This document shows, one piece after another, positions 1 through 9,779 of a DNA stretch of 64,000 nucleotides (positions are counted from its first letter, which is position 1; each line of letters starts with the position of its first letter). The notes beneath the pieces are model-generated. The model saw only the letters and a program-made list of their open reading frames with translations. It searched no databases and was not told the origin of the DNA. The translations under genes and the position numbers were made by a program. This DNA is from Paenibacillus ehimensis NBRC 15659 (GTDB lineage Bacteria; Bacillota; Bacilli; Paenibacillales; NBRC-103111), in NCBI RefSeq assembly GCF_004000785.1, contig NZ_BILX01000015.1, positions 56,598 through 120,597 on the forward strand, given 5' to 3'.

Positions 1-1212
1 GCCGCTTTTCTTTTTGGTCAGCGTCAGCCGCTCCGCACCGGTGTACCGTTTGGCCGCGGGCTCGCTGACTCCGTAAGCGCCGGTGAACTTGAACACCGTA
101 TCCGAAGGCTCTTCCATCGGCATCTCGTTCAATTCGCCCGGCGTATAGCACTCGAGGGGCCATCCGTATTTGGCGCAGACGGTAAGCAGCCCTTCCTCGT
201 CTTTCTTCAGATCGATCGTACAGACCGCTTTGACGCTGCGGATCGAAAACCGCAGCTCTTCGAGCGTCTCGCAGATCACCGCTTCGATCTCCTCCGCCGC
301 CGTTCCGCGGTTACAGCCGATGCCGAGCGCAATCACCTTCGGCCGGTACAGCACGCCGTTGGCGAGAATCGCTTCCTCGTCGGCCTTCAGCAGCCGGTGC
401 GTGACCACCAGCGCCGCCTGCGGCTCATCCGCCAGCGCGCTCCGCACGTCGCCGTACACCCGGATCGTCTGCGGCAGCGGCGTATCGTACAGCCACCAGT
501 CCGGTTCCCCGGACTCTTGGACGACGGCGACGCGCTCTTCGTTGACGACGGACGCGCTGACCGGCGTCAGCTTGTCGGCCGATTCCCACGTCCAGCCGAA
601 ACGGCGGCCGAACAAATCGACGGCGATCGTCTTCTGCACGTCCGACGCGGTCGTCAGCACGGGCCTTGCGCCCAGCGCCGCCGCCACCTCGCGCGTCAGC
701 TCGTTGGCTCCGCCCAGATGGCCCGACAGCACGCTGATGACGTGCTCCCCTTTGTCGTCGATGACGACGATTCCGGGGTCTTTCTTTTTGTCCTCCAGCA
801 GCGGGGCGATCATCCGGACCACCGCGCCGAGCGAGATGATGCAAATAATGCCCTTATACGCCGGAAACAGCGCGGGAAACAGCAGCCGCACGCTGCCCTC
901 GAACAATTGGATGCCTTTGGCCGCTTCGTCGCCTCGCGCAAATTTGGACATGTAATACACGTCGGCATGGGAAAAGGTGCTCCGCAAACGGCGTGCCAGC
1001 TCCACCCCATGCTTCGTAATGGCGACGACCGCGTAATCACCGTTCAAACGGACCGCCGGGATCACGCCTTCCTGCAAAGCAATGGGCTGGGCGCCCTCGC
1101 CCGCGGCGGCTCCGGCTTCGGGCGCGTTGCCCGTTCCTCCGAAAGAAGCTGCGGCCGACGCGGCCTCCGCCACCATCCCGTTCCGCGCTCCGTCCCCGCC
1201 CTTCGCGCTCAT
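1..1212 (-). CDS. cbiG: CbiG, cobalt-precorrin-5A hydrolase (3' end outside window)
   Basis: The frame is open from the ATG at 1212 to the window edge, giving 404 codons without a stop. CbiG opens the lactone ring of cobalt-precorrin-5A and releases acetaldehyde in the anaerobic cobalamin pathway. The N-terminal domain has AVVAITKHG near residue 53, and the C-terminal CobE/CbiG_C domain starts around VIALGIGCNRG near residue 289. By family length only a few tens of residues should be missing. The start overlaps the cbiF stop (ATGA), indicating translational coupling. The first 45 residues or so are an Ala/Gly-rich stretch that CbiG proteins usually lack, so a later start is possible. Identification is firm; the exact start is less so. 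Confidence 0.
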   Translation of the reverse strand, partial: MSAKGGDGARNGMVAEAASAAASFGGTGNAPEAGAAAGEGAQPIALQEGVIPAVRLNGDYAVVAITKHGVELARRLRSTFSHADVYYMSKFARGDEAAKGIQLFEGSVRLLFPALFPAYKGIICIISLGAVVRMIAPLLEDKKKDPGIVVIDDKGEHVISVLSGHLGGANELTREVAAALGARPVLTTASDVQKTIAVDLFGRRFGWTWESADKLTPVSASVVNEERVAVVQESGEPDWWLYDTPLPQTIRVYGDVRSALADEPQAALVVTHRLLKADEEAILANGVLYRPKVIALGIGCNRGTAAEEIEAVICETLEELRFSIRSVKAVCTIDLKKDEEGLLTVCAKYGWPLECYTPGELNEMPMEEPSDTVFKFTGAYGVSEPAAKRYTGAERLTLTKKKSG

Positions 1213-1988
1213 CATTCCTTCACTCCTTTGCGGTAGCCGTGAGTAAACGATTTGTCGTACAGCTTGGAGCGGTATTCGTCCTTCTCGTGAATGTTCGGGT
1301 CAAGCGCCCATCCGGCCAAAATCATCGCGTGCGAGCGGATGCCGTTCGTCCGCATATCCTCATCCAGCTTCTCCAGCGTCGTGCGGACGATCAATTGATC
1401 CGGCCATGTCGCCCGCTGCACGACTGCTACCGGCGTATCCGGTCTCCAGCCGGCTTCGGTCAGCTCGCGCACGACTTTTTTGGTCAGCGTCGCGCTGAGG
1501 AACAGCGCGATTGTACAGTGATGCGACGCCAGCTCCTTCAACTGCTCGCGGTCCGGCACCGGCGTGCGTCCTTCGGCCCGCGTCAAAATGAGCGTCTGCG
1601 TCAGCTCCGGAATCGTCAGCTCCGCTCCGACCGCCGCTGCGGCCGCAAATACCGAGCTGACGCCCGGGATGATCTCGCAGGAGATGCCTTCTTTGGCGAG
1701 CAGCGCCTTTTGCTCCATAATCGCCCCGAACACGGCCGGATCACCGGTATGCACCCGGGCGACGAGCTTGCCCGCTTTAACGCGGTCGGTCATGATGGCG
1801 ACCATTTCCTCCAGACTCATGCCGGCGCTTTGCAGCACCTCCGCCCCCGGCTTCGCCCGGGCAATCAATTCCTCGTTGACGAGAGAATCCGTATACAGCA
1901 CGACGTCCGCTTCCTGCAGGATGCGGAGTCCTTTGACGGTGATCAAATCCGGGTCCCCGGGACCTGCTCCGATAATGTAAATTTTCAT
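1212..1988 (-). CDS. cbiF: CbiF, cobalt-precorrin-4 C11-methyltransferase
   Basis: SAM-dependent methyltransferase of 258 aa that methylates C11 of cobalt-precorrin-4 in the cytoplasm. The N-terminus MKIYIIGAGPGDPDLITVKG is the uroporphyrinogen/corrin methyltransferase signature. VHTGDPAVFGA near residue 80 and IIPGVSSVFAAAAAVG near residue 106 are conserved family motifs, and the arrangement matches CbiF/CobM rather than CbiL or CbiH. The length is normal. It starts immediately after the cbiL stop and overlaps cbiG by the ATGA tetranucleotide, so it belongs to the same polycistronic message. Nothing looks damaged. Confidence 0.
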   Translation of the reverse strand: MKIYIIGAGPGDPDLITVKGLRILQEADVVLYTDSLVNEELIARAKPGAEVLQSAGMSLEEMVAIMTDRVKAGKLVARVHTGDPAVFGAIMEQKALLAKEGISCEIIPGVSSVFAAAAAVGAELTIPELTQTLILTRAEGRTPVPDREQLKELASHHCTIALFLSATLTKKVVRELTEAGWRPDTPVAVVQRATWPDQLIVRTTLEKLDEDMRTNGIRSHAMILAGWALDPNIHEKDEYRSKLYDKSFTHGYRKGVKE

Positions 1989-2699
1989 CTATTTTCTCAC
2001 CACCATCAGCGTCAAATATTCCAGTTCCCGGCCAGCCAGCTCCTCGATATTGCGCCAGATCAGTTCCTCCGCAGAGGTTACCTTGGTCAAAACCGCCGCC
2101 TTGTCGACCAGTCCCAAATCGCGCAGCACGGTCAGCATCAGGTCGATGACCTTCGCCACCTTGATGAATACGACACAGTCGTGCGTTTCAAGCGCACGGC
2201 GCATCGCATCGTAATCGTCGGTCGCCGGCACGACAGCCACCTGCTCGTCTCCGTCCGCCAGCGGCAGACCGAGCCTTGACGCAGCGGCAAGCACGGAAGA
2301 GATGCCCGGTATGGATACGGCTTCCACCTCGGGATGGCGCTCCTTCATGAGCCGCATCAGATGAATGTACGTGCTGTACAGCATCGGATCGCCTTCCGTG
2401 ACGAATGCGACGTTTTTCCCTTGGCTGAGATAGCCCCATACGGTGTCGACCGTCTTGTTCCACTGCTTCTCCAGCGATTCGCGGTCCTTCGTCATCGGGA
2501 AGGTCAGGCCGACCATTTCCTTCTCCCGGGTGTCGACGTACAGCTCCGTAATGGCCAAAGCGTAGCTTTTCGCTCCGGATTTCTTGCGGGGGTAGGCGAT
2601 GACCGGCGACTCCTTCAGCAGGCGGAACGCCTTCACTGTAATCAGCTCGGGGTCCCCCGGCCCCACGCCCAATCCGTACAACGTGCCCAGCTTACTCAT
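1989..2699 (-). CDS. cbiL: CbiL, cobalt-precorrin-2 C20-methyltransferase
   Basis: 236-aa SAM-dependent methyltransferase acting at C20 of cobalt-factor II/cobalt-precorrin-2, the first methylation after cobalt insertion in the anaerobic route. The start [19 protein letters not shown] and the motif [13 protein letters not shown] are diagnostic of CbiL/Cob[13 protein letters not shown] follows. The length agrees with the family. It overlaps the end of cbiET by 8 nt and abuts cbiF, so translation is probably coupled. The presence of cbiD, cbiG and cbiX in the same operon supports the cobalt-containing anaerobic substrate rather than the metal-free aerobic one. Confidence 0.
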   Translation of the reverse strand: MSKLGTLYGLGVGPGDPELITVKAFRLLKESPVIAYPRKKSGAKSYALAITELYVDTREKEMVGLTFPMTKDRESLEKQWNKTVDTVWGYLSQGKNVAFVTEGDPMLYSTYIHLMRLMKERHPEVEAVSIPGISSVLAAASRLGLPLADGDEQVAVVPATDDYDAMRRALETHDCVVFIKVAKVIDLMLTVLRDLGLVDKAAVLTKVTSAEELIWRNIEELAGRELEYLTLMVVRK

Positions 2700-3942
2700 C
2701 CGTTCCGTCCTCTCCTTTATCCGTCCGCTTCCGCGCTGCGATGATGTATACCGGATTCAAGCTTTCAAACCGCGTCATGTCCAAAATCGGCTTGCTGCGG
2801 CTCACTTGCGTCAGCGTGATGTCCGTCACGAACCCTTCCTCGGCAAAAGCTTGCGCCGCCGCGGACAAATTCTCGATCGTGACCGCATTCAGCACGATCC
2901 GCCCTTCCGGCTTCAGCCGGGCGCAGCATACGGCCAGCAGCTCGCGCAGCTCGCCGCCGCTGCCGCCGATAAAGACCGCATCGGGATCGGGAAACTGCTC
3001 CAGCCCTTGCGGCGCTTTGCCGTGAACGGCGGTAATGTCCGTACGGAATTTGCGGGCGTTCTCGCGAAAATTGTCCAGGTCGCCTTCGTTCTTTTCGATG
3101 GCGTAGACCGCGCCCTCGCGGCAGATTTTCGCCGCTTCGATCGCGACCGAGCCCGTGCAGGTTCCGATGTCCCAAACGACGCTGTCCCGCTTCAACTGCA
3201 GGGCCGCCAAGCTGAGCACGCGGACTTCCTTTTTCGTGATGAGCCCTTTGTCCGGCTTCCGTTGCGCAAACTCTCCATCCTCAATACCGAGCGACCAGCG
3301 CGGCGGTTCGGCATCTTTGCGCATCCGCAGCACGACGACATTGAGCGGCGAAAAATGCGTCTCGGCCATATCCGCCAGCTCCTGCAACCCGAACCAGCCC
3401 GTCCGCTCGGCGGTTCCGCCGAGGTTCTCGCCGACGAACACGTCATATTCGGTCATGCCGAAGCTGAGCAAATACCGCGCGATCGCCCCCGGCGTATTGT
3501 GCTCGTCCGTGAGCAGCGCCACTTTCTTCGCGCCGTCGATCCGCTGCGCCAAGCCTTGCATGCTGCGTCCGTGCACGCTGACGACCACAGCGTCCTGCCA
3601 GCTCTCGCCGATCCGCGCAAAAGCAAGCTGCAGCGAGCTCACCTGAGGGTAAACCTCCACCTGCCCGGGCAGCTTGCCGGCCAAGTAGCCTCCGATCCCG
3701 TAAAACAACGGATCGCCCGAAGCCAGCACCACCGTGTTCCGGGTTTCCGACCTCAGGCGCTCCGTCAGCTCGGACAGCCCGCTTTTGAGCACGACCTTTT
3801 CAGCGGCGGCATCGGCAAAAAACTGCAGCTGCCGCTCCCCGCCGATCAATAGCCCGGCTTGCCGAATCCGGTCGAGATATGCCTGCGGCAAGCCCGCCGC
3901 TCCGTCGTCGCCAATCCCGATCACTGCGATTTTTTCTCCCAT
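2692..3942 (-). CDS. cbiET: CbiE-CbiT fusion, cobalt-precorrin-7 C5-methyltransferase / C15-methyltransferase-decarboxylase
   Basis: 416-aa two-domain enzyme equivalent to CobL. Residues 1 to about 205 are the CbiE corrin methyltransferase (start [14 protein letters not shown], then [14 protein letters not shown]). Residues from about 215 are CbiT, a Rossmann methyltransferase with the SAM loop [15 protein letters not shown] and NRREV-like downstream elements. Together they methylate C5 and C15 and decarboxylate the C12 acetate. I chose the ATG at 3942 because AAGGAAAGGGG lies about 8 nt upstream and residues before it are not family-like; the open frame itself continues back to 4011. Fusion of cbiE and cbiT is common in Firmicutes. 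Confidence 0.
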   Translation of the reverse strand: MGEKIAVIGIGDDGAAGLPQAYLDRIRQAGLLIGGERQLQFFADAAAEKVVLKSGLSELTERLRSETRNTVVLASGDPLFYGIGGYLAGKLPGQVEVYPQVSSLQLAFARIGESWQDAVVVSVHGRSMQGLAQRIDGAKKVALLTDEHNTPGAIARYLLSFGMTEYDVFVGENLGGTAERTGWFGLQELADMAETHFSPLNVVVLRMRKDAEPPRWSLGIEDGEFAQRKPDKGLITKKEVRVLSLAALQLKRDSVVWDIGTCTGSVAIEAAKICREGAVYAIEKNEGDLDNFRENARKFRTDITAVHGKAPQGLEQFPDPDAVFIGGSGGELRELLAVCCARLKPEGRIVLNAVTIENLSAAAQAFAEEGFVTDITLTQVSRSKPILDMTRFESLNPVYIIAARKRTDKGEDGTDE

Positions 3943-4019
3943 GCGTGTACCCCTTTCCTTCTTGCCCGCCTGCCGGAGTCCGAGTCCGGTCAATCGTCGT
4001 CCTCTCTGCAAGCAGAACG

Positions 4020-5156
4020 TTAAACCACGTTCGTCATGCTTTTACGTCCCAACAGCGAGCCCTTCATCGAAATGATCACCGTTTCGACTTCCAGCGGCGT
4101 CCGCACCTTCGCCTCAGGTCCAAACGCTCCCGCTTCCCGCAGCGATTCCCGGCAGCAATGGCCGGACATCACGTCGAAAAATGCGGTACAGCCCAGCGCC
4201 TGCATCTGATCGCCGACCTGCGCCGCCGTATTCGCTTGCAAAATTTCCTTGACGGCCGCTTCCGGCGCTCCCGCTTCCTCCGCCATGCGCGCCAGAAATC
4301 CGAAGTCGACCGAGGCGCTTTTGGAATGCACCATCATGACGCCCTGCGCCACCTTGGAAAATTTACCCATCATGCCGACAAGCGTAATTTTGCTTATACC
4401 TTGCCGCGCGCACTGCTGAATCGCAAAGCCGACGAAATCGCCCATCTCGACAAACGCTTCCTCCGGCAGCTCCGGGTACAGCTCCATGCCGTACTTCTCG
4501 CTGCGCCCGCCGGTCGACAGCACCACGTGGCTGCAGCCGCCCTTAACCGCCACACGGATCGCCTGCGCGACGCTCGCTTTGTATGCGGCTGTTGAGAACG
4601 GCACCACAATGCCGCGCGTGCCCAAAATCGAGATGCCGCCAAGGATGCCCAGCCGGGCGTTGAGCGTCTTCTTCGCAATCTCCTCGCCGTCCGGCACGGA
4701 CACGACCACGCGCACGCCGCGCTTCACCTCATAGCGGTTCAGCACCGCTTCGACGGCTTCGCGGATCATTTTCCGCGGCACCGGATTGATCGCCGCCTGT
4801 CCGACCTCGACCGGCAGCCCCGGCTTCGTCACCCGGCCGACCCCGACGCCGCCGTCGATCTCGATCCCCGGCGCTTCACGCCAGAACACCTCGCTGATGA
4901 TCCGCGCGCCGTGCGTGGCATCCGGGTCGTCGCCGCCGTCTTTGATCACCTCGGCGGACGCCCAATCGGACGCATAGGCGCAGGCGACGATGTCGAACGT
5001 CACGTCCTGCCCGATCGGCAGACGAATGGTCGCCTGCGTCTGGGACTCCTGCATAATTAGTGCCTCAAGCGCCGCTTGAGCCGCCGCCGTCGCGCAGGCG
5101 CCCGTCGTATAGCCATGCCGGAGCGGCTTCGTTTCCTTTTCCCCGCCGTCCGCCAT
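4020..5156 (-). CDS. cbiD: CbiD, cobalt-precorrin-5B C1-methyltransferase
   Basis: 378-aa enzyme methylating C1 of cobalt-precorrin-5B, a step specific to the anaerobic pathway. [20 protein letters not shown] near the N-terminus is the CbiD signature, and [16 protein letters not shown] and [13 protein letters not shown] are conserved blocks. The ATG at 5156 follows the cbiC stop by four bases and has CAGGGA upstream; the open frame extends to 5258, but that part lies inside cbiC in another frame and is not CbiD-like. Length from 5156 fits the family. It is essential for corrin synthesis with CbiG and indicates oxygen-independent cobalamin synthesis. Confidence 0.
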   Translation of the reverse strand: MADGGEKETKPLRHGYTTGACATAAAQAALEALIMQESQTQATIRLPIGQDVTFDIVACAYASDWASAEVIKDGGDDPDATHGARIISEVFWREAPGIEIDGGVGVGRVTKPGLPVEVGQAAINPVPRKMIREAVEAVLNRYEVKRGVRVVVSVPDGEEIAKKTLNARLGILGGISILGTRGIVVPFSTAAYKASVAQAIRVAVKGGCSHVVLSTGGRSEKYGMELYPELPEEAFVEMGDFVGFAIQQCARQGISKITLVGMMGKFSKVAQGVMMVHSKSASVDFGFLARMAEEAGAPEAAVKEILQANTAAQVGDQMQALGCTAFFDVMSGHCCRESLREAGAFGPEAKVRTPLEVETVIISMKGSLLGRKSMTNVV

Positions 5157-5160
5157 CGCG

Positions 5161-5811
5161 TTATCCCTGCCGTTCGGCGAGCAGCGACAGCGCGTTGACG
5201 GTGGCCACCGCGACCGGGCTGCCGCCCTTCCGCCCGATATTCGTAATAAACGGCACATCCAGCTTCAGCAGCTCTTCCTTCGACTCCGCCGCCGATACGA
5301 AGCCGACCGGCACGCCGACGATCAGTCCCGGACGCGCCTCCCCTTCCTTGACGAGCCGGATCAGCTCCAGCAGCGCCGTCGGCGCATTGCCGATCGCATA
5401 AATCGCGCCGTCCGCTTCCCGTGCCGCCTTCCGTATCGAAATGATCGCCCGGGTCGTGTTCAGCCGTTTCGCTTCTTCCATCACATCCGCGTCCGAAATG
5501 TACACCCGCACGTCTCCGCCGTACTTGGCCAGCCTCGGCTTGCTAATGCCCACCTGCACCATCTGCACGTCCGCGACCACCGGCTTGCCGCTGCGGATCG
5601 CCTCGATTCCGGCGCGGATCGCGTCCGGATGGAATACCAGGCTGCGCCCGAGCTCAAAATCCGCCGACGCGTGAATGACGCGCTGCACGACCTTGAACTG
5701 CTCTTCCGTGTAATTATGCTCGCCAAGCTCCTCCGTGATCATTTCGAAGCTTTTTTCTTCGATTTCCTGCGGTTGAACGGTAAGCGGTTTAAACTCCGTG
5801 CGAAAATCCAT
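5161..5811 (-). CDS. cbiC: CbiC, cobalt-precorrin-8 methylmutase
   Basis: 216-aa isomerase that moves the methyl group from C11 to C12, giving cobyrinate. It contains VIHASADFELGRSLVF, with the conserved His of the precorrin-8X methylmutase active site, DVQMVQVGISKPRL, and AIGNAPTALLELIRLV. Length and motif order are normal for the family. The ATG overlaps the cbiJ stop as TAATG, so the two are translationally coupled, and cbiD starts five bases past its stop. Identification is secure from motifs and context. Confidence 0.
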   Translation of the reverse strand: MDFRTEFKPLTVQPQEIEEKSFEMITEELGEHNYTEEQFKVVQRVIHASADFELGRSLVFHPDAIRAGIEAIRSGKPVVADVQMVQVGISKPRLAKYGGDVRVYISDADVMEEAKRLNTTRAIISIRKAAREADGAIYAIGNAPTALLELIRLVKEGEARPGLIVGVPVGFVSAAESKEELLKLDVPFITNIGRKGGSPVAVATVNALSLLAERQG

Positions 5812-6590
5812 TAATCGCGCACCTCCTGAAATAATGCGTTTAACGCGCTCGTGACGCCTTCAAAATCCGAATATACTTCGCCATACTCCAGCTGCGGCCG
5901 CCCGATGACGATCGTGTCGATATCCATTTCGAGCGCCGCCGACAGCTTTTCCTCCACCGCGCCGACCTTGCCGCTTTCCTTCGTGACGATGACGTTGACG
6001 CCGTAATGCTTGTACAGCGCCTGGTTCAGCTCTTTGGAAAAAGGCCCCTGCATCGCGATAATGTTCTTCTGCTCGAGGCCGAGCTGCTCGCATTTCTCCA
6101 TATTGTCCTTGCGCGGCAGCATGCGCGCCACCAGCGTCGTGCCCGACAGTCCGATCAGCCGTTCGGCAAAAATTTGCAGCGTCTTGCTCCCCGTCGTCAG
6201 CATGATGACGCCGCGTTTCTGCGCCGCCAGCTCGGCCGCGTCTTCATAATCGTCGACGAAAAACAGCCGCGGGTGCCCATCGTACGATCCCCGCTCGCGC
6301 TCGTAGCGGATATAAGGCACTCCTGCCTGCTCGGCCGCCGCCATCGCGTTGCGGGACGCTTCTTCCGCAAACGGATGGCTTGCATCAACCACCGCGTGAG
6401 CGCCCCGGCTGCGGATCAAATCCGCCAAGCCGTGTGCGTCAAGCCGGCCCATGCGCACCTCAAGCCCCGCCTCTTCGAGGCTCTTGGCCGCGCTCTCGGT
6501 CACGACGGTGGCGACGAGCGGATAGCCCACCGCCCGGATACGCAGCGCGAGCTCCCTGGCGTCGCTCGTCCCGGCCAGCACAATGATCAT
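5811..6590 (-). CDS. cbiJ: CbiJ/CobK, cobalt-precorrin-6A reductase
   Basis: 259-aa NAD(P)H-dependent reductase of the corrin ring. The N-terminus MIIVLAGTSDARELA and the block VVDASHPFAEEASRNA near residue 66 are characteristic of CobK/CbiJ; PFSKELNQALYKHYGVNVIV is the conserved C-terminal NADPH-domain region with IVTKESG. It overlaps the cbiX stop by four bases and the cbiC start by one, so the operon is tightly packed here. Length matches the family. The anaerobic form acts on cobalt-precorrin-6A; that assignment comes from operon context, not from the protein alone. Confidence 0.
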   Translation of the reverse strand: MIIVLAGTSDARELALRIRAVGYPLVATVVTESAAKSLEEAGLEVRMGRLDAHGLADLIRSRGAHAVVDASHPFAEEASRNAMAAAEQAGVPYIRYERERGSYDGHPRLFFVDDYEDAAELAAQKRGVIMLTTGSKTLQIFAERLIGLSGTTLVARMLPRKDNMEKCEQLGLEQKNIIAMQGPFSKELNQALYKHYGVNVIVTKESGKVGAVEEKLSAALEMDIDTIVIGRPQLEYGEVYSDFEGVTSALNALFQEVRD

Positions 6591-7621
6591 GACAGCACCT
6601 CCTTCGCCGCAGCCGCCTCCGACGGCTCGGCAGGCTTCGTGCCGCCGCTTTCCGGATGGTGATGCTCGTGCTCATGATGCCCGTGAGCATGAGCATGGTG
6701 ACCGTGTTCATGCGCATGATGGTGCTCGTGGTCGTGATGATGGTCATGATCGTGATCGTGTTCATGGTGATGATGATGGTGATGCCCATGCTCGTGATCG
6801 TGATGGTGATGATGGTCCAAATGCTTCATCGCTTCAAGACGGTATTGGCACATATCGCAGTTCATCCGCGCTTCGCCTTGAAGCGCTTCTTGCGCCCGCT
6901 CCAGCAGAATCGTTTGCAGCGTCGGGTGGAACCCGAAGTATTCGGCCAGCACGAACGATTTATCCGGATACTTCTCCGCAAAAGCTTCCGTCATTTGCTC
7001 CATCCGCTTGATCAGCACGCCGGTGAACAAAAAGTAAGGCAGCAGGACGACCCGCTTCGCCCCAAGCCGGATACAGCGTTCGATTCCTTCGTCCACCAGC
7101 GGCGCCGTCACGCCGATAAAGGCCGTCTCCACCCATTTGACCTTAAGCCGTTCCCAGAGCAGCCGTGTAATTTTGTATAAATCGCTGTTGGCGTCCGCAT
7201 CGCTGCTGCCGCGTCCGATGACGAGAAGCGCCGTATCGTCCGTTCCGGCCAAGCCGTCTACGCCCGCTTCCGTCAGCCTGGAGATCAAAATATCCAGCGC
7301 CAGCTCGTGCACTCCGATCGGACGGCCGTACATAAACTGCACCGCCGGATACCTCCGTCTCGCGTCGTCAATCGCTGCCGGGATATGCAGCTTCGCATGT
7401 CCGGCCGCAAACAGCGTAATCGGCACCACTGCGATACGCGTTGCTCCCTTCGCTACGCATGTCGCGATGCCTTTCGAAATGGACGGCGCCTCGAATTCCA
7501 AGAAGCACGTCTCCACGATCGGCTCCCCCAGCCGGCCTTCCACCGCACGGACAAACTCCCGGATCTCCTCGTTCCCTTCCGGGTCCCGGCTGCCGTGACC
7601 TACAAACAATACTGCGTTCAT
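6587..7621 (-). CDS. cbiX: CbiX, sirohydrochlorin cobaltochelatase with His-rich tail
   Basis: 344-aa long-type CbiX that inserts cobalt into sirohydrochlorin, the entry step of the anaerobic pathway. FVGHGSRDPEGNEEIREFV at the N-terminus and LPYFLFTGVLIKRM later are the two CbiX half-domain signatures. MNCDMCQYR is the MXCXXC site that binds an Fe-S cluster in the Bacillus megaterium enzyme. The C-terminal 65 residues or so are mostly His, Asp and Glu, a metal-storing tail. Start at 7621 is set by GAGGAGGAAG just upstream; the frame is open back to 7702. The tail DNA is a degenerate run of CAT/CAC-type codons, prone to length change. Confidence 0.
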   Translation of the reverse strand: MNAVLFVGHGSRDPEGNEEIREFVRAVEGRLGEPIVETCFLEFEAPSISKGIATCVAKGATRIAVVPITLFAAGHAKLHIPAAIDDARRRYPAVQFMYGRPIGVHELALDILISRLTEAGVDGLAGTDDTALLVIGRGSSDADANSDLYKITRLLWERLKVKWVETAFIGVTAPLVDEGIERCIRLGAKRVVLLPYFLFTGVLIKRMEQMTEAFAEKYPDKSFVLAEYFGFHPTLQTILLERAQEALQGEARMNCDMCQYRLEAMKHLDHHHHHDHEHGHHHHHHHEHDHDHDHHHDHEHHHAHEHGHHAHAHGHHEHEHHHPESGGTKPAEPSEAAAAKEVLS

Positions 7622-7689
7622 GCGCTTCCTCCTCATTTTCATTCTTGCTTGACGCTCTCGAGCAGTTGCTTCAAAAGCGCGCGTAAGCT

Positions 7690-9429
7690 TTAATCCCCGC
7701 ACACCGCATTCTCGATCTGGAACGCCGGCACTTCCTGATGCCGGTAGCCTTCCAGCTCCTTGACGCGTTTATAAAATTTATGAAACCGTTCGTTCGGATG
7801 CCCGTCCGACGCATACCGCGCTACAATGCGCTCGACCGTTTCGACCAAACGCTCCGGCTCGATCCCTTCGGCCACCGGCTGCGCGACATGGGCGTTGCGT
7901 CCGACCGTTTTGCCCCCGAGGAACAAATCGAATTTCTCCCTGCGGTATACAATTCCAATATCTTCCTTCACCGCGCCGTAGCAGGCCATGCCGCACCCGT
8001 TGAAGCCGATTTTGAGCTCCTTCGGCACGCGCATGCCCCCCAGACGACGATGCAGCTCTTCGGCGTACGGCACCGATTCCGCCTTATCCATATTGCAAAA
8101 ATCGCAAGCCTTGATCTGCGCGACATCGCCGACCGGAGCAAGCAGAAGTCCCGCAGCCCGGAGCCGTTCGGTTACGCTTTCCGGCTCTGACGTCGCAATG
8201 CGTACAAGCATCTGATGATGCGGCGTATATTCCATTGTCCCGTGCTCGCCGACGACTTCCGCAAGCAGCATGAGCTGCTGCGCCGTCAGCTTCTTTTCCG
8301 CCAGCCCCGGGCTGACGGCGAACTCCAGGATTTGCTCCTGCTTAAACAGGTAGCCGCTACGCTTACCTTGATCCGGCTCGGGAACGCCCCGGTGCGCGTC
8401 GACAAGCCGCAGCGCTTCCAGCGCAAGGGCAAGCGGCGATTCGCCTTCCGCCCTCGCTCCGTAAACCGGTCCGCCCAGCGGATCGAGCATCGAATCGATG
8501 ACGTATGGGCCTTTTTGAGATTGCTGTTGCCCTTCAGCTCGCGATTCGGCTAACCATATTTTATTTTCCTCGCCCTTGCTCTTGAGCGCTTCCTCTTGCT
8601 GCGCTTCCAGCGACCAAGGCTCCGCTTCCGTCTGCAGCCTTTCGTGAGGTCGGAGCGGCTGCACGTCGGCGTCCAGCGTATACTTGCGTTGGTATCCGCG
8701 AGGCGTAACCATGAGTCCGTCGTAAACGACCGTTGTCGAGTTGCCGATGATGACCGTCGTCAGCATGCCGATGTCGTGTTCGAGCATTTTGCCAAGCGTC
8801 GTCACGACCACGTCCTGACGCTCGCGGTAGGCGCTTTTCACGATGCCGACCGGCGTATCCGGCGACCGGTACTGCAGCAGCACCCGCTGCGTTTCAACGA
8901 TCTGCCGCGTGCGTCTGCCGCTGCGCGGATTGTACAGCGCAATCACGAAATCGGCGGAAGCCGCCGCTTCCACCCGACGGATGATGATCTCCCACGGCGT
9001 CAAATGGTCGCTTAAGCTGATCGTGCATGCGTCGTGCATGACCGGCGCGCCCAGCAGCGAAGCTACAGAGTTGATCGCCGAAATGCCGGGAACGACCTCC
9101 ACTTCGACGCCCTCCTCGCGCCGCCATCCTTTTTCCATCAGCACTTCATAAATAAGCCCAGCCATGCCGTACACGCCTGCATCGCCGCTCGAGATGACCG
9201 CCACCTTTTTCCCGGCTTCGGCTTGACGTACCGCTTCCTGCGCCCGGCTGACCTCTTCGGTCATCCCGGTGCGGACCACCTGCTGCTCGTTCAAAAGCCC
9301 CCGGATCAAATCCACGTACGTGTTGTAGCCGATCACGACGTCGCTTTCCTGGATCGCTTCCCTTGCCCGTTTCGTAATATGATCGAAGCTGCCCGGGCCG
9401 AACCCGATGACTGACAATTTCCCCTTCAT
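7690..9429 (-). CDS. cbiH: CbiH60-type ring-contracting C17-methyltransferase with nitrite/sulfite-reductase-like domain
   Basis: 579-aa fusion and first gene of the operon. Residues 1 to about 240 are the CbiH/CobJ methyltransferase (KLSVIGFGPGSFDHITKRA, ISSGDAGVYGMAGLIYE, LYNPRSGRRTRQI). A linker follows, then from about residue 380 a ferredoxin-like half and an Fe4S4 domain with cysteines in KACDFCNM and GFNGCGMACYG, as in nitrite/sulfite reductases. In B. megaterium this form, CbiH60, carries a 4Fe-4S centre and performs ring contraction. The ATG at 9429 has GACAGGAGGCGGCAAGG upstream. It is controlled by the upstream cobalamin riboswitch and is the longest protein of the operon. Confidence 0.
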   Translation of the reverse strand: MKGKLSVIGFGPGSFDHITKRAREAIQESDVVIGYNTYVDLIRGLLNEQQVVRTGMTEEVSRAQEAVRQAEAGKKVAVISSGDAGVYGMAGLIYEVLMEKGWRREEGVEVEVVPGISAINSVASLLGAPVMHDACTISLSDHLTPWEIIIRRVEAAASADFVIALYNPRSGRRTRQIVETQRVLLQYRSPDTPVGIVKSAYRERQDVVVTTLGKMLEHDIGMLTTVIIGNSTTVVYDGLMVTPRGYQRKYTLDADVQPLRPHERLQTEAEPWSLEAQQEEALKSKGEENKIWLAESRAEGQQQSQKGPYVIDSMLDPLGGPVYGARAEGESPLALALEALRLVDAHRGVPEPDQGKRSGYLFKQEQILEFAVSPGLAEKKLTAQQLMLLAEVVGEHGTMEYTPHHQMLVRIATSEPESVTERLRAAGLLLAPVGDVAQIKACDFCNMDKAESVPYAEELHRRLGGMRVPKELKIGFNGCGMACYGAVKEDIGIVYRREKFDLFLGGKTVGRNAHVAQPVAEGIEPERLVETVERIVARYASDGHPNERFHKFYKRVKELEGYRHQEVPAFQIENAVCGD

Positions 9430-9462
9430 CCTTGCCGCCTCCTGTCAAGTATGCTTCCTCAT

Positions 9463-9501
9463 GGAGTACAAGGCTTCCGAAGCCTGTAACTAACGTACTC
9501 C
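9463..9501 (-). other. Nested hairpin in the cbiH leader
   Basis: Arms GGAGTAC (9463-9469) and GTACTCC (9495-9501) enclose a perfect 7-bp stem AGGCTTC/GAAGCCT (9471-9485). It lies between the terminator at 9583-9613 and the cbiH ribosome site. Because it has no T-run it is not a terminator; it could protect the 5' end of mRNA processed here, or be part of the expression platform. Confidence 0.
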
Positions 9502-9582
9502 TCCCGGCTGTCCATGCGATAAACCTATTCAACGAACTGACGGCTCATGCCGATTTCTTTTTCCAGAAACTGAGAGAGCAAC

Positions 9583-9613
9583 AAAAAAAGCATCTCCCTT
9601 GTCGGAAGATGCT
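9583..9613 (-). terminator. Intrinsic terminator between cobalamin riboswitch and cbiH
   Basis: On the minus strand AGCATCTTCC-GACAA-GGGAGATGCT forms a 10-bp stem followed by seven T. It sits about 165 nt after the riboswitch and about 150 nt before cbiH, so every cbi transcript must pass it. It is the best candidate for the riboswitch's expression platform, although it is unusually far from the aptamer. Confidence 0.
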
Positions 9614-9779
9614 AGTGCGAGCTTAGGTTGCTGAAACGAGTGCAGCCAGCATTACTAATGCGACGAGCGCCGCTGTGACGCCAGATCGCCAGCCTTGCTG
9701 CCTGTCCTGTACCGCTCCCGTACACCTCCCTATCCGCGTAGGTTTTGTGGTGACTTTGTTGCCGGCCGTCGTCAAACAT

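Noticed and set aside
397..1236. Long plus-strand ORF opposite cbiG
   Set aside because: Arg/His-rich shadow frame of a GC-rich gene; the minus strand encodes a recognisable CbiG with family motifs.
6650..6830. Short repeated DNA in cbiX considered as a CRISPR or satellite
   Set aside because: The repetition is codon-level (His/Asp/Glu tract) within an intact frame, without regular spacers.
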